Shown here piece by piece: positions 1-8,459 of a DNA stretch of 64,000 nucleotides. Numbering within the stretch: the stretch's first letter is position 1; each line of letters opens with the position of its first letter. The stretch is taken from the NCBI RefSeq assembly GCF_020026305.1, contig NZ_CP075691.1, positions 7,283,415 to 7,347,414 on the forward strand. The letters are read 5' to 3'. A program made the position numbers and the translations under genes. This DNA comes from Streptomyces sp. 135 (GTDB taxonomy: Bacteria; Actinomycetota; Actinomycetes; Streptomycetales; Streptomycetaceae). Below the pieces are notes generated by a model, which did not search any database, had not been told where the DNA came from, and was given only the letters and a program-made list of their open reading frames with translations.

Positions 1-1505
1 CCGACCGCCCCGCCCGCTTCACCGTCCACCCGGACTTCGCCGTCGGCGACGTCGACCCGCGGCTCTTCGGCTCCTTCGTCGAGCACCTCGGCCGCTGCGT
101 CTACACCGGCATCCACGAGCCCGGCCACCCCACCGCGGACGAGGCGGGCCTGCGCGGCGACGTCCTCGGCCTCATCCGCGAACTGGGCGTCACCGCCATC
201 CGCTACCCCGGCGGCAACTTCGTCTCCGGCTACAAGTGGGAGGACTCCGTCGGCCCCGTCGACGAACGGCCGCGCCGGCTCGACCTCGCCTGGCGCTCCA
301 CGGAGTCCAACCGCTTCGGCCTCTCCGAGTTCATCCGCTTCGTCCGCAGCGTGGGCCCGCAGGCGGAGCCGATGATGGCCGTCAACCTCGGCACCAGGGG
401 AGTGGCCGAGGCCCTCGAACTCCAGGAGTACGCCAACCACCCCTCGGGCACGGCTCTTTCGGACCTGCGCGCCGCCCACGGCGACAAGGACCCCTACGGC
501 ATCCGCCTCTGGTGCCTCGGCAACGAGATGGACGGGCCCTGGCAGACCGGGCACAAGACCGCCGAGGAGTACGGCCGTCTCGCCGCCGAGACCGCCCGCG
601 CCATGCGGCAGATCGACCCGTCCCTGGAACTCGTCGCCTGCGGCTCCTCCGGGCAGTCCATGGAGACCTTCGCGGCCTGGGAGGCGACCGTCCTCGCCGA
701 GACGTACGACCTCGTCGACCACGTGTCGCTGCACGCCTACTACGAGGAGATCGACGGCGACCGGGACTCCTTCCTCGCCTCGGCCGTCGACATGGAGTCC
801 TTCATCGAGAACGTCGTCGCGACCTGCGACCACGTCGGCGCCCGGCTCAAGTCGAAGAAGCGGATCAACCTCTCCTTCGACGAGTGGAACGTCTGGTACC
901 AGCGGCGCACCGCCCTCCAGCCGGAAGAGGACTGGCAGGAGGCCCCGCGCCTCCTGGAGGACAACTACACCGTCACCGACGCCGTCGTCTTCGGCTCCCT
1001 GCTGATCGCCCTGCTGCGCCACGCCGACCGGGTGACCGTCGCCTGCCTCGCCCAGCTCGTCAACGTCATCGCGCCGATCCTCACCGAACCGGGTGGCCCC
1101 GCCTGGCGCCAGACGACGTTCTTCCCCTTCGCGCAGGCCTCCCGGCACGGCCGCGGCCGGGTCCTCGACGTACGCGTGGACTCACCCACGTACGACACGG
1201 CGAAGTTCGGCGAGGTGCCCCTGCTGCACGCCACGGCGGTACGCGCCGAGGACGGCACCGTCACCGTCTTCGCCGTCAACCGCGGCCAGACCGAGCCGCT
1301 GCCGATCGAAGTGGCCCTGAGCGGCCTGGATTTGGGCACCGTCATCGAGCACAGCGCCGTGGCCGACGCGGACCCCGAGGCCCGCAACACGCTGGAGGAC
1401 CCGGAGCGGGTCACCCCGCACGACGTGCCGGGCGCGCGGCTCGTGGACGGCGTCCTGACCGCCACCCTGGAGCCGCTGTCCTGGAACGTGATCAGGCTGG
1501 GCTGA
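1..1505 (+). CDS. abfA: alpha-L-arabinofuranosidase, GH51 (5' end outside window)
   Basis: Hydrolyses terminal alpha-L-arabinofuranosyl residues from arabinan and arabino-oligosaccharides. It is probably intracellular, as is usual for GH51, but the N-terminus is missing because the frame is open from base 3. The GH51 signature RYPGGNFVSGYKWED is present. The motif GNEMDGPW carries the likely acid/base Glu (codon 525-527) and SFDEWNVWY the likely nucleophile Glu (codon 882-884). The C-terminal beta-domain (ATAVRAEDGTVTVFAVNRG) is complete to the TGA at 1503-1505. The next gene on the same strand is a secreted GH43 arabinanase, so polymer is cut outside and side chains or oligomers are finished by this enzyme. 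Family assignment is firm; substrate preference is inferred. Confidence 0.93.
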   Translation, partial: DRPARFTVHPDFAVGDVDPRLFGSFVEHLGRCVYTGIHEPGHPTADEAGLRGDVLGLIRELGVTAIRYPGGNFVSGYKWEDSVGPVDERPRRLDLAWRSTESNRFGLSEFIRFVRSVGPQAEPMMAVNLGTRGVAEALELQEYANHPSGTALSDLRAAHGDKDPYGIRLWCLGNEMDGPWQTGHKTAEEYGRLAAETARAMRQIDPSLELVACGSSGQSMETFAAWEATVLAETYDLVDHVSLHAYYEEIDGDRDSFLASAVDMESFIENVVATCDHVGARLKSKKRINLSFDEWNVWYQRRTALQPEEDWQEAPRLLEDNYTVTDAVVFGSLLIALLRHADRVTVACLAQLVNVIAPILTEPGGPAWRQTTFFPFAQASRHGRGRVLDVRVDSPTYDTAKFGEVPLLHATAVRAEDGTVTVFAVNRGQTEPLPIEVALSGLDLGTVIEHSAVADADPEARNTLEDPERVTPHDVPGARLVDGVLTATLEPLSWNVIRLG

Positions 1506-1561
1506 GCCGCGGGCCGTGACCGCGGGCGGCGGGCGTCCGCTGGCCGAACCGCAACGGTTGA

Positions 1562-1638
1562 CGCGCGAACCATTGACGCGGGAGGGCCGCGACTCTACGG
1601 TCCCGTCCGATGACACGACCGACGTCCGAAATCTCGGA
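1562..1638 (+). promoter_or_regulatory. promoter plus operator of the GH43 arabinanase (site A)
   Basis: A -35 box TTGACG (1573-1578) is followed after 17 nt by a -10 box TACGGT (1596-1601). Downstream lies the inverted repeat TCCGAAATCTCGGA (1625-1638). The 16-mer CGCGCGAACCATTGAC that includes the -35 (1562-1577) recurs exactly, on the other strand, at the promoter of the dehydratase operon (22275-22290). The CCGAAAT core recurs at 11151-11157. This suggests control by the IclR regulator at 22439, which is inference. Confidence 0.6.
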
Positions 1639-1669
1639 CAGTCGAGAACATCGGCCCTAGGAGACCCGT

Positions 1670-2674
1670 GTGAGCCGCACCCTCCTGCGCATCACCCGCA
1701 CCGTCCGCCCCGCGAGACGCCGCATGCTTCTCGCCCTCCCCGCCGCCGCGCTGCTCGCCCTCGTGCCGGGCACCGCGGCGGCCTACCCCAACCCCGGGAC
1801 CGTCACGGGGGACACCGTCCTCCACGACCCGACGATGGTCCGCACCCCGGCGGGCAAGTACCTGCTCTACGCGACCGGCGGCGGCATCAGCCACCGGTCC
1901 TCCGCCGACCGCACCGCCTTCCGGGGCGGCGCGGACGCCTTCGGCAGCCGGCCCGCCTGGTGGTCGCGGTACTCCACCGTGCCGGAGGCCTGGGCGCCCG
2001 ACATCTCGTACCACGGCGGCAAGTACCTGATGTACTACTCCGTCTCCAGCTTCGGCTCCAACACGTCCGCGATAGGACTCGCGACGTCGGCCACGGGCGA
2101 GCCGGGCAGCTGGAGCGACCAGGGCGTGGTCTACACGTCGGGCACGGCGAGCGACTACAACGCCATCGACCCGAACCTCTTCGTGGACGACGACGGCAAG
2201 TGGTGGCTGTCCTTCGGCAGTTGGTGGACGGGCATCAAGATGATCCGCGTCGACCCGGCGACCGGCAAGCAGTACGCGGGCGACACGGCGCGGCGTTCCC
2301 TCGCGTCCCGGCCGACGGGCACCAAGGCCGTCGAAGCGCCCTACATCGTCAAACGCAACGGCTACTACTACCTGTTCGCGTCGTACGACACGTGCTGCGC
2401 GGGCACCAGCTCCACGTACAAGATCAAGGTGGGGCGCGCCACGAGCGTGACCGGGCCCTACCGGGACAAGAACGGCGTCGCGATGACGGACAACGGCGGC
2501 ACGCCCGTCCTGGAGTCACACGGCCGCTACATCGGCCCCGGCGGCCAGTCCGTCATGAAGGACGTGGACGGCGACCTGCTCGTCTACCACTACTACGACG
2601 GCCAGGACGGCGGTAAGCCCAAGCTCGGCGTGAACCTCCTGAACTGGAGCAGCGGCTGGCCCGTGGCCTACTGA
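1670..2674 (+). CDS. secreted arabinan endo-1,5-alpha-L-arabinosidase, GH43
   Basis: Cleaves the 1,5-linked backbone of arabinan outside the cell. The 334-residue product starts at a GTG and has a signal peptide: Arg-rich n-region, hydrophobic LLALPAAALLALVPG core and cleavage after TAAA near residue 38. The mature part begins with the GH43 five-bladed propeller motif VLHDPTMVRTPAGKYLLYAT, containing the likely catalytic-base Asp of HDP. It continues with EAWAPDIS, YNAIDPNLFVDDDGKWWLSFGS and KAVEAPYIV, the last carrying the likely acid Glu. The length matches single-domain GH43 arabinanases. It sits just after the GH51 gene behind its own promoter (site A) and ends in a strong hairpin. An exo-acting activity cannot be excluded. 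Confidence 0.9.
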   Translation: MSRTLLRITRTVRPARRRMLLALPAAALLALVPGTAAAYPNPGTVTGDTVLHDPTMVRTPAGKYLLYATGGGISHRSSADRTAFRGGADAFGSRPAWWSRYSTVPEAWAPDISYHGGKYLMYYSVSSFGSNTSAIGLATSATGEPGSWSDQGVVYTSGTASDYNAIDPNLFVDDDGKWWLSFGSWWTGIKMIRVDPATGKQYAGDTARRSLASRPTGTKAVEAPYIVKRNGYYYLFASYDTCCAGTSSTYKIKVGRATSVTGPYRDKNGVAMTDNGGTPVLESHGRYIGPGGQSVMKDVDGDLLVYHYYDGQDGGKPKLGVNLLNWSSGWPVAY

Positions 2675-2726
2675 CGCCCCTGCCGGGAAGCGGGTGGCGG
2701 TACTCGGCCTGCGTCACCGGCAGCAC

Positions 2727-2762
2727 GGTGCCGTGCCGGACGCTCGCGGGCGGCACGGCACC
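2727..2762 (+). terminator. hairpin terminator after GH43
   Basis: A perfect 12-bp stem (GGTGCCGTGCCG at 2727-2738 with CGGCACGGCACC at 2751-2762) closes a 12-nt loop 52 bases after the stop codon. There is no U-tract, as is common in Streptomyces. Confidence 0.6.
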
Positions 2763-2936
2763 CTGGGTCGGCGTCCACCGGCCGGAGGCGAGATCGGTGG
2801 CTCGGTGGGAAGAGCCGTGTACTGCCGGAATGGAGTTCCATGGGTCGCCGCTTTCGGGCCCGTGGAGTGGTGGCCTGCGCGACGACGACCGCGGCCCTGC
2901 CCGCGGGCCCGCGGCGGCGCACCGCGAGGGCGCTAG

Positions 2937-2951
2937 TGAAAATGATTGTCA
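2937..2951 (+). promoter_or_regulatory. Zur-box-like operator before the Opp-type importer
   Basis: TGAAAATGATTGTCA is a 7-1-7 palindrome with one mismatch and fits the Streptomyces Zur-box consensus (TGAAAATGATTTTCA as I recall it). It overlaps the space just upstream of a -10-like TAGGGT (2958-2963), a typical repressor position. The same 15 bases occur on the same strand at 30225-30239. Zinc control of the importer is inference from the motif. Confidence 0.65.
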
Positions 2952-3140
2952 TGCTGCTAGGGTCAAGCGAACGCAAAGCCGGGTGGGCCGTGCCGTGCCG
3001 CCAGGGCGTTCCGCATGCCGCCGGGCCTACCGGCGAGCCCGTGATCGCACCCCGTGGTCGCGTCTGTGGTCGCTCCTGTGGTCCCGGCCGCCGCCCGTCC
3101 CGCAGGCCGTCCCGCCCGCCCCGTCCCCGGAAGAAGTGCC

Positions 3141-4581
3141 GTGCGCCTCCGTAGCTCCATACCCCCCGCCGCCCTCGCCCTGGCCTGCGTACTCACGCTC
3201 AGCGGCTGCTTCGCCGCGAGCCCCTCGACTCGACCCGCGCGTGCCCGGCTCCGGCGACGACGCCTTCAAACTGTCGCGCTGGTCCACCGCCGAAACCCTC
3301 GTCACCCTGGACCGGGAGGGCGACGCACGGCCCGCGCTGGCCACCCGGTGGAAGCGCACCGGCGAGCGGACCTGGGCGTTCACCGTCCGCGACGGCGTAC
3401 GGTTCCACGACGGGACGCCGCTCACCGCCGAGGCCGTCGAGCGGTCCCTGACCAGGGCGGCCGGCGCGGCGCCCAAGCCGCGCATCCTCGACGGCGTCGA
3501 CTTCAAGGCCGAGGCCAAGGGCAGGACCGTCACCGTCACCACCGGCGAGCCCGACCCGCTCGTACCGCAGCGCCTCTCCTCGCCGCAGCTCTCCGTCCTG
3601 GCCGCCAAGGCGTACCGCGGCAAGACGGTCGACCCGGTGGGCGCAGGCACCGGCGCCTTCGTCCTGAAGGAGGCCGACGGCACCTCGTCCGCCACCCTCG
3701 ACCGCAACGAGAAGTACTGGGGCGGCCCCGTGAAGGCCGCCGGGATCGACGTCACCTTCATCCCGGACGGCGCCGCGCGCGCCGCCGCCCTGCGCGGCGG
3801 CGACGCCGACATCGTGGAGGCGATCCCCGTCTCCCAGGCCTCGCTCCTCGCCGCGGACCAGATCACCGAAGTGCCGATGCCGCGCACCAACACCCTGTAC
3901 CTGAACACCGAGAAGGGCGTCTTCAAGGACGCCGGGCAGCGGGCGGCCGTACGCGAGGCCATCGACGCCGAAGCCCTCGTGAAGGGTGTCTACGAAGGGC
4001 GCGCCGACGTGGCGGAAGGCCTGCTCGGCCCGGCCCTGCCCTGGGCGGACCGGCGTGCGGGGCGCACCGACGCCGCGAAGGCCGCCGAGCCGTCCGGCGA
4101 CACGGTCACCATCGGCACCTTCACCGACCGCGCCGAACTGCCCGAGGTGGCCGCCACCCTCCAGCAACAGTTGAAGGACGCGGGGTTCAAGGTCAAGCTG
4201 GAGGTGCGCGAGTACGCCAACATCGAGGCCGACGCGCTCGCGGGCAAGTTCGACGCGTTCATCCTCTCCCGCGCCACCGTCATCGACTCCGGGGACCCGG
4301 CCGCGTATCTGCGCAGCGACTTCGCGGGCGACGGCTCCTTCAACATCTCCCGACTCGCCGACCCCGGCGTGGACAAGGCCGTCCGCAAGGCCGAGGAGAC
4401 CGCGTCGGGGGACGCCCGCCGGGCCGCGGTGCTCGACGCCGAGACGGCCGTCCTCAACACCGACGCCGCGATCCCGATGCTCCACGAGCGGGTCATCCAG
4501 GGCGACGCCACGGATGTCGTGGGGTCGGTCAAGGACCCGCGTGAACGCGAGCTGATCACCGCCGACACGTACGTCAAGTAG
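3141..4581 (+). CDS. Opp/Nik-type substrate-binding lipoprotein, frameshifted
   Basis: Substrate-binding protein family 5 (peptide, nickel or metallophore binding) of an ABC importer, anchored outside the membrane. The GTG at 3141 opens a lipoprotein signal, LALACVLTLSGC, with the lipobox Cys at residue 23. That frame then fails: homology resumes one frame over at GDDAFKLSRWSTAETLV (from about 3250) and runs cleanly to TYVK at 4581. The shift lies between about 3210 and 3250. The spacer between lipobox and mature domain is only about 17 residues, far shorter than usual, so a deletion rather than one miscalled base is possible. Later motifs (TWAFTVRDGVRFHDGTPLTAEAV, YWGGPV) are typical of the family. 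A Zur-like box lies 190 bp upstream. Metallophore or metal-complex binding is inferred from that box and from the MFS neighbour. Confidence 0.7.
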
Positions 4582-4583
4582 CC

Positions 4584-6402
4584 ATGCGGACCCAAGTGAT
4601 GCGGAAGCGAGCCGAGCGGTCGGGTGCCGCCCCTCACGGGCCCACCCTCAGGGCCGGTCTCGCCCGGCTCGGCGCGCTCCTCGCCGTCGTCGCCACCGTG
4701 GGCCTGCTGCCCTGGCTCTCCGGCAAGGACCCGGCGCTGAGCGTGCTGCGGGCCAGGTCGGCCGAACAGGAGCCCACCGCCGAGGCGTTGGGCGCCGTCC
4801 GTCGTGACCTCGGCTTGGACGCCGGTCCGCTCGCGCTGCTCGGCGGCTGGGCGGGCGACCTCGCGCGCGGGGACCTCGGCACGTCCTGGGTCTCCGGTGC
4901 CGACGTGCTGCCCTCGGTGCTGTCCGGGCTCGGCGTCTCGCTCACGCTCATGGCCGCCTCGCTCGCGGTGGCGGCGCTCGTCGCCAGCGCGCTGTGCACG
5001 GCCACCCTGGTGCGGGGCGCCCGCGGAACGCTGCGCGGCGGGGGCGGCGCGGGCGGGGCGATGCTCGCCGCAGTCCCCGAATTCCTGCTCGGCACCGTCC
5101 TGCTGATCGCCTTCGGCGTGTGGTGGGGCCTGCTGCCCGTCTCCGGCTGGCGCGGCCCCGAACACCTCGTGCTGCCCGCCCTCGCGATGGGCATCCCCGC
5201 GGGCGGGCTGCTCGGCAGGCTCGTGGACGACGCGCTGCCCGCCGTCTTCCGCGAACGCTGGACCGATGTGTGGCGGGCCTCCGGGGTGAGCAGGACCCGG
5301 GTCGTCGCCGCGGCGCTGCGGCGCGCCCTGCCCGCTCTCGTGCCGCAGGTCGGCCTGGTCGTGGTCGGTCTCACCGGCGGCGCGGTCGCCGTCGAGACCG
5401 TCTTCGCCGTGCCCGGCCTCGGTCGCACCGCGCTGGGCGCCGCCAAGTCCCAGGACCTGCCGCTGCTCCAGGGCTCCGTCCTCGCGCTGCTGCTGCTCGC
5501 CCTGACGGCGGGCGGCTGCGCGGCCCTGGTCCGGCTGCGGCTGTTCGGCGCCGCGCTCAAGGGCGGCGCGCTGACGCTGCCCGCGCCGCCGCCCGGCCGC
5601 GTACGGGCATGGGTGCCCGCCACGCTCGGCGCCGTGCTCGCGCTGGTCATCGGGGCGGGACTGCTGCGCGACCCCTACACGGTCGACACCGCCCTGCGCC
5701 TCGCCGGGCCGTCCGCCGCGCACCCCCTGGGCACGGACGGGCTCGGCCGTGATGTGCTCGCCCGGCTCGGGCACGGCGCCGCGAGCACCGTCGGCGTGGC
5801 GCTCGGCGTGTGCGCCGTCTCCTTCCTCCTCGCCCTCGCGATCGGGTTCCTGCCGAACGCCGGGGCCGGTCTCGCCGACATCGCCAACGCACTGCCGCCC
5901 GTCATCGCAGGCGTGCTCGTCGCCGCCCTCACCGGGCCGAGCACCTTCGGCGCGTCCCTCGCGGTCGCGCTCATCTCCTGGCCGCCGCTCGCCGCGCACG
6001 CGGCCGCGCTGGTCCAAGAGGTGCGCGCGAGCGCCCACTTGACCGCCCTGCGCGCGGTCGGGGCGGGCCCCGCGTGGATCCTGGCGCGGCACGTGCTGCC
6101 GGCGGTGGCGGGGCCCGTCGCCCGGCACGCGGTGCTGCGCCTGCCCGGCGTCGCCCTCGCGCTCGCCGCGCTCGGCTTCCTCGGCCTCGGCGCGCGGCCG
6201 CCCGCCCCGAGTGGGGTCTGCTGCTCGACGAGTCGCGGCTGTACGTGGAGAGGGCGCCGCTCGCCGCCCTCGCCCGGCGGCGGCGCTCGCACTCCTCGCG
6301 GGCCTCGCGGTGACGCTGGCGGGGCTGCGGCCCCAGGCGCGCCGGGCGGTGCGGGGCGATGCCGCCCAGGGGCCCGTCAACGCCGTGTACGGGGCACGTT
6401 GA
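4584..6402 (+). CDS. fused Opp/Dpp-type ABC permease (B and C halves in one chain), two frameshifts near 3' end
   Basis: Membrane subunit pair of the importer, encoded as one polypeptide. The first half (to about residue 320) ends with the EAA-like loop and VETVFAVPGLGRTALGAA typical of DppB. The second half starts near residue 345 and carries DppC marks (HPLGTDGLGRDVLARLGHG, then LRAVGAGPAWILARHVLP). After LGFLGLGARPPAP the frame breaks near 6207 and again near 6275. Reading across both gives EWGLLLDESRLYV and a final LALLAGLAVTLAGLRP segment that stops at 6400-6402. Each shift is what one missing base in a G/C run would give. The ATG is 2 bases after the binding-protein stop, and the end overlaps the ATPase start (ATGA). 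Confidence 0.72.
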
Positions 6403-7690
6403 TGACGACGACTCACGAAACCATGCCGCCGGTGCTGTCCGTGCGCGACCTGAGGGTGACCGTCGGCGCGGTGCCCGCCGTGCGGGGCGTCTCCTTCGAC
6501 GTACCCGCGGGGCAGGTGACCGCCCTGGTCGGCGAGTCGGGTGCGGGCAAGTCCCTGACCGCCAGGGCTGTCCTGGGCCTGGCGCCGCACGGTGCCCGGA
6601 TCCTCGGCAGCGTCCGTCTCGACGGCGAGGAGATCGCCGGGGCGGGACCGGCCGTGTACCGGAGGCTGTGGGGGCGTCGCGTCGCGTACGTCCCGCAGGA
6701 CGCGCTCGCCGTCCTCAGCCCCGTGCACCCGGTCGGCGACCAACTGGCCGCCGCCGTACGCTCCGTGGCCCGCGTGCCCCGCGCCGAGGCGCGGGCCAGG
6801 GCGGTCGCCGCGCTGGACGCCGTCGGCATCGCGGACGCCGCGCGCCGCGCCCGCGCCCTGCCGCACGAGTTCTCCGGCGGCATGCGGCAGCGCGCCGTGA
6901 TCGCCATGGCCCTGATCAACGGCCCCCGCCTGATCGTCGCCGACGAGCCGACCACCGCGCTCGACCCGCGGGTACGGGAACAGGTCCTCGACGCCCTGAC
7001 CCGCTCCCGCGAGGCCACGGGCGCGGCGCTGCTCCTGATCACCCACGACCTGCCCCTCGCGACGGCACACGCGGACCACGCGGTGGTGCTGTACGCAGGC
7101 CGAGTCACCGAGACGGGCCCCGCACGCCAGATCTTCACCGCGCCGGGCTCGCCCTACACGGCGGGCTTGGTGGCGTCGCTGCCGCCGGGGTGGGGCGCGG
7201 GCGCCACCGGGGTGGAGGGAGGCTTCGACGGCCGGAAGCCGGGTGCCCCCGCCTCGGCCCCGGCTGGCGGCGCCGCCGCCGCAGGCCCCGGCGACCGCGT
7301 GGCTGGTGGCTCGGCGCGTGGGTCCGACCCGGCTGGAGGCCCCGCCCCAGGGGCCCGGCGCCCGGGGCGGGCGGTGCGGCGGCCGGTGCCGCCGATGTGG
7401 GCGCAGGCCCAGCCTCCGTGCCGCTGCCCAGGGATCCCGCAGGTCCGCGGCGCGACCGGTGGCTGCCCGCCATCGCGGGGGCGCCGCCCTCCCCGTTCGA
7501 GGTCCCCGCGGGGTGCGCCTTCGCGTCTCGTTGTCCGATGGCGGTCGGGCTGTGCCGGGAAGTGGAACCGCCGCTGGAGGACACCGGGGGCGGGCGGCTC
7601 GTCGCCTGTCACCGGGGGTCGGAACTGCCCGTGCCCGCCACCACCCTCTTCCTCGGCCCCACACAACCCCCCGGAGAGCCCCTCTCGTGA
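6402..7690 (+). CDS. Opp/Dpp-type ABC ATPase (D subunit), frameshifted in the C-terminal linker
   Basis: First nucleotide-binding subunit of the Zur-box-linked importer. ATG at 6402 overlaps the permease stop. Visible motifs are Walker A GESGAGKS, signature FSGGMRQR, Walker B LIVADEPTTALDP and the switch His in LLITHDLPLA. The ATPase domain ends about residue 265 (SPYTAGLVASLPPG). The family's C-terminal region (APPSPFEVPAGCAFASRCPMA with its Cys pattern, then VACH) is present but in a different frame. The shift lies within the low-complexity stretch of about 7260-7410 and is in the direction of one missing base. That Pro/Gly/Ala-rich linker is longer than usual. The stop at 7688-7690 overlaps the GTG of the next ATPase. 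Confidence 0.72.
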
Positions 7691-8448
7691 AACCGTTGCT
7701 CGACGTCACCGATCTCGTCGTCCGGCACGGCGACCGCACCGTCGTCGACCGTGTCTCCTTCCGCGTCGACGCGGGGGAGACGCTCGCGCTCATCGGCGAG
7801 TCGGGGGCCGGGAAATCGTCCACCGCCCTCGCCGTCCTCGGGCTGCTGCGGCCCGAGCCCGGCAGCAGTGTGCGTTTCGACGGGCGGGAGACGGTCGGCC
7901 TGTCGGGGCGTCAGATGCGAGGGCTACGGGCTCAGTTCCAGCCCGTCTTCCAGGATCCTTACAGCTGCCTCGCCCCGCGCAAGACCATCGGCGACACCAT
8001 CACCGAGCCGCTGCGCGTGCACCGCAGACCCGTCGCCGGGCGCGCCGCCGAGCTGATGGAGCTCGTAGGGCTGGACCCCGCCCTCGCGGACCGGCTGCCG
8101 CACGAGCTGTCCGGCGGGCAGTGCCAGCGCGTCGGGATCGCCCGCGCGCTCGCCCTCGGGCCCCGGCTCCTCGTCCTCGACGAACCGGTCTCCGCCCTCG
8201 ACCCCTCCGTGCGCTCCGGCATCGTCAACCTCCTCACCGGCCTCCAGGACCGGCTCGGCCTCGGCTACCTCTTCATCTGCCACGACCTGCCCCTCGTACG
8301 GCACATCGCGCACCGCGTCGCCGTCATGGCCCCGGGCGGCCGCGTCGTCGAGACCGCCACGGCACACGCACTCTTCACCGCGCCCCAGGACCCGTACACC
8401 CGAGACCTGCTCGCCGTCGCCGTCCACCACGCCCGCCCGACAGTCTGA
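7687..8448 (+). CDS. Opp/Dpp-type ABC ATPase (F subunit)
   Basis: Second nucleotide-binding subunit of the importer, 253 residues and intact. GTG at 7687 overlaps the stop of the first ATPase by GTGA, so the two are translationally coupled. Motifs are Walker A GESGAGKSS, Q-loop FQDPYSCLAPR, signature LSGGQCQR, Walker B LLVLDEPVSALDPS and switch LFICHDLPLV. It lacks the Cys-rich C-terminal extension seen on the D-type partner and is shorter than a typical OppF. It is followed 11 bp later by the MFS gene. Substrate is unknown; the operon context suggests a metal chelate. Confidence 0.85.
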   Translation: MKPLLDVTDLVVRHGDRTVVDRVSFRVDAGETLALIGESGAGKSSTALAVLGLLRPEPGSSVRFDGRETVGLSGRQMRGLRAQFQPVFQDPYSCLAPRKTIGDTITEPLRVHRRPVAGRAAELMELVGLDPALADRLPHELSGGQCQRVGIARALALGPRLLVLDEPVSALDPSVRSGIVNLLTGLQDRLGLGYLFICHDLPLVRHIAHRVAVMAPGGRVVETATAHALFTAPQDPYTRDLLAVAVHHARPTV

Positions 8449-8459
8449 GTCCGCCCCGC

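Larger units (their letters stand above)
2675..3140. other. 466-bp intergenic region
   Basis: Contains the GH43 terminator hairpin (2727-2762) and the Zur-like box with its promoter (2937-2963). The rest is GC-rich. It carries an open frame at 2840-3154 starting MGRRFRARG, which has no convincing coding signature or homology. I see no other gene here. Confidence 0.5.

Noticed and set aside
2937..2951. Iron (DmdR1) box rather than zinc box
   Set aside because: The Streptomyces iron box is TTAGGTTAGGCTAACCTAA-like; this 7-1-7 TGAAAAT palindrome fits Zur instead. Sporadic Fur-type recognition cannot be fully excluded.
2840..3154. Small basic ORF across the Zur-like box
   Set aside because: It would place the operator and promoter inside the gene, its composition is that of noncoding GC-rich DNA, and no domain is recognisable.
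3990..7823. Very long minus-strand frame of 1277 codons
   Set aside because: Antisense to clear transporter genes; Arg/Gly/Ala-rich shadow without domains.
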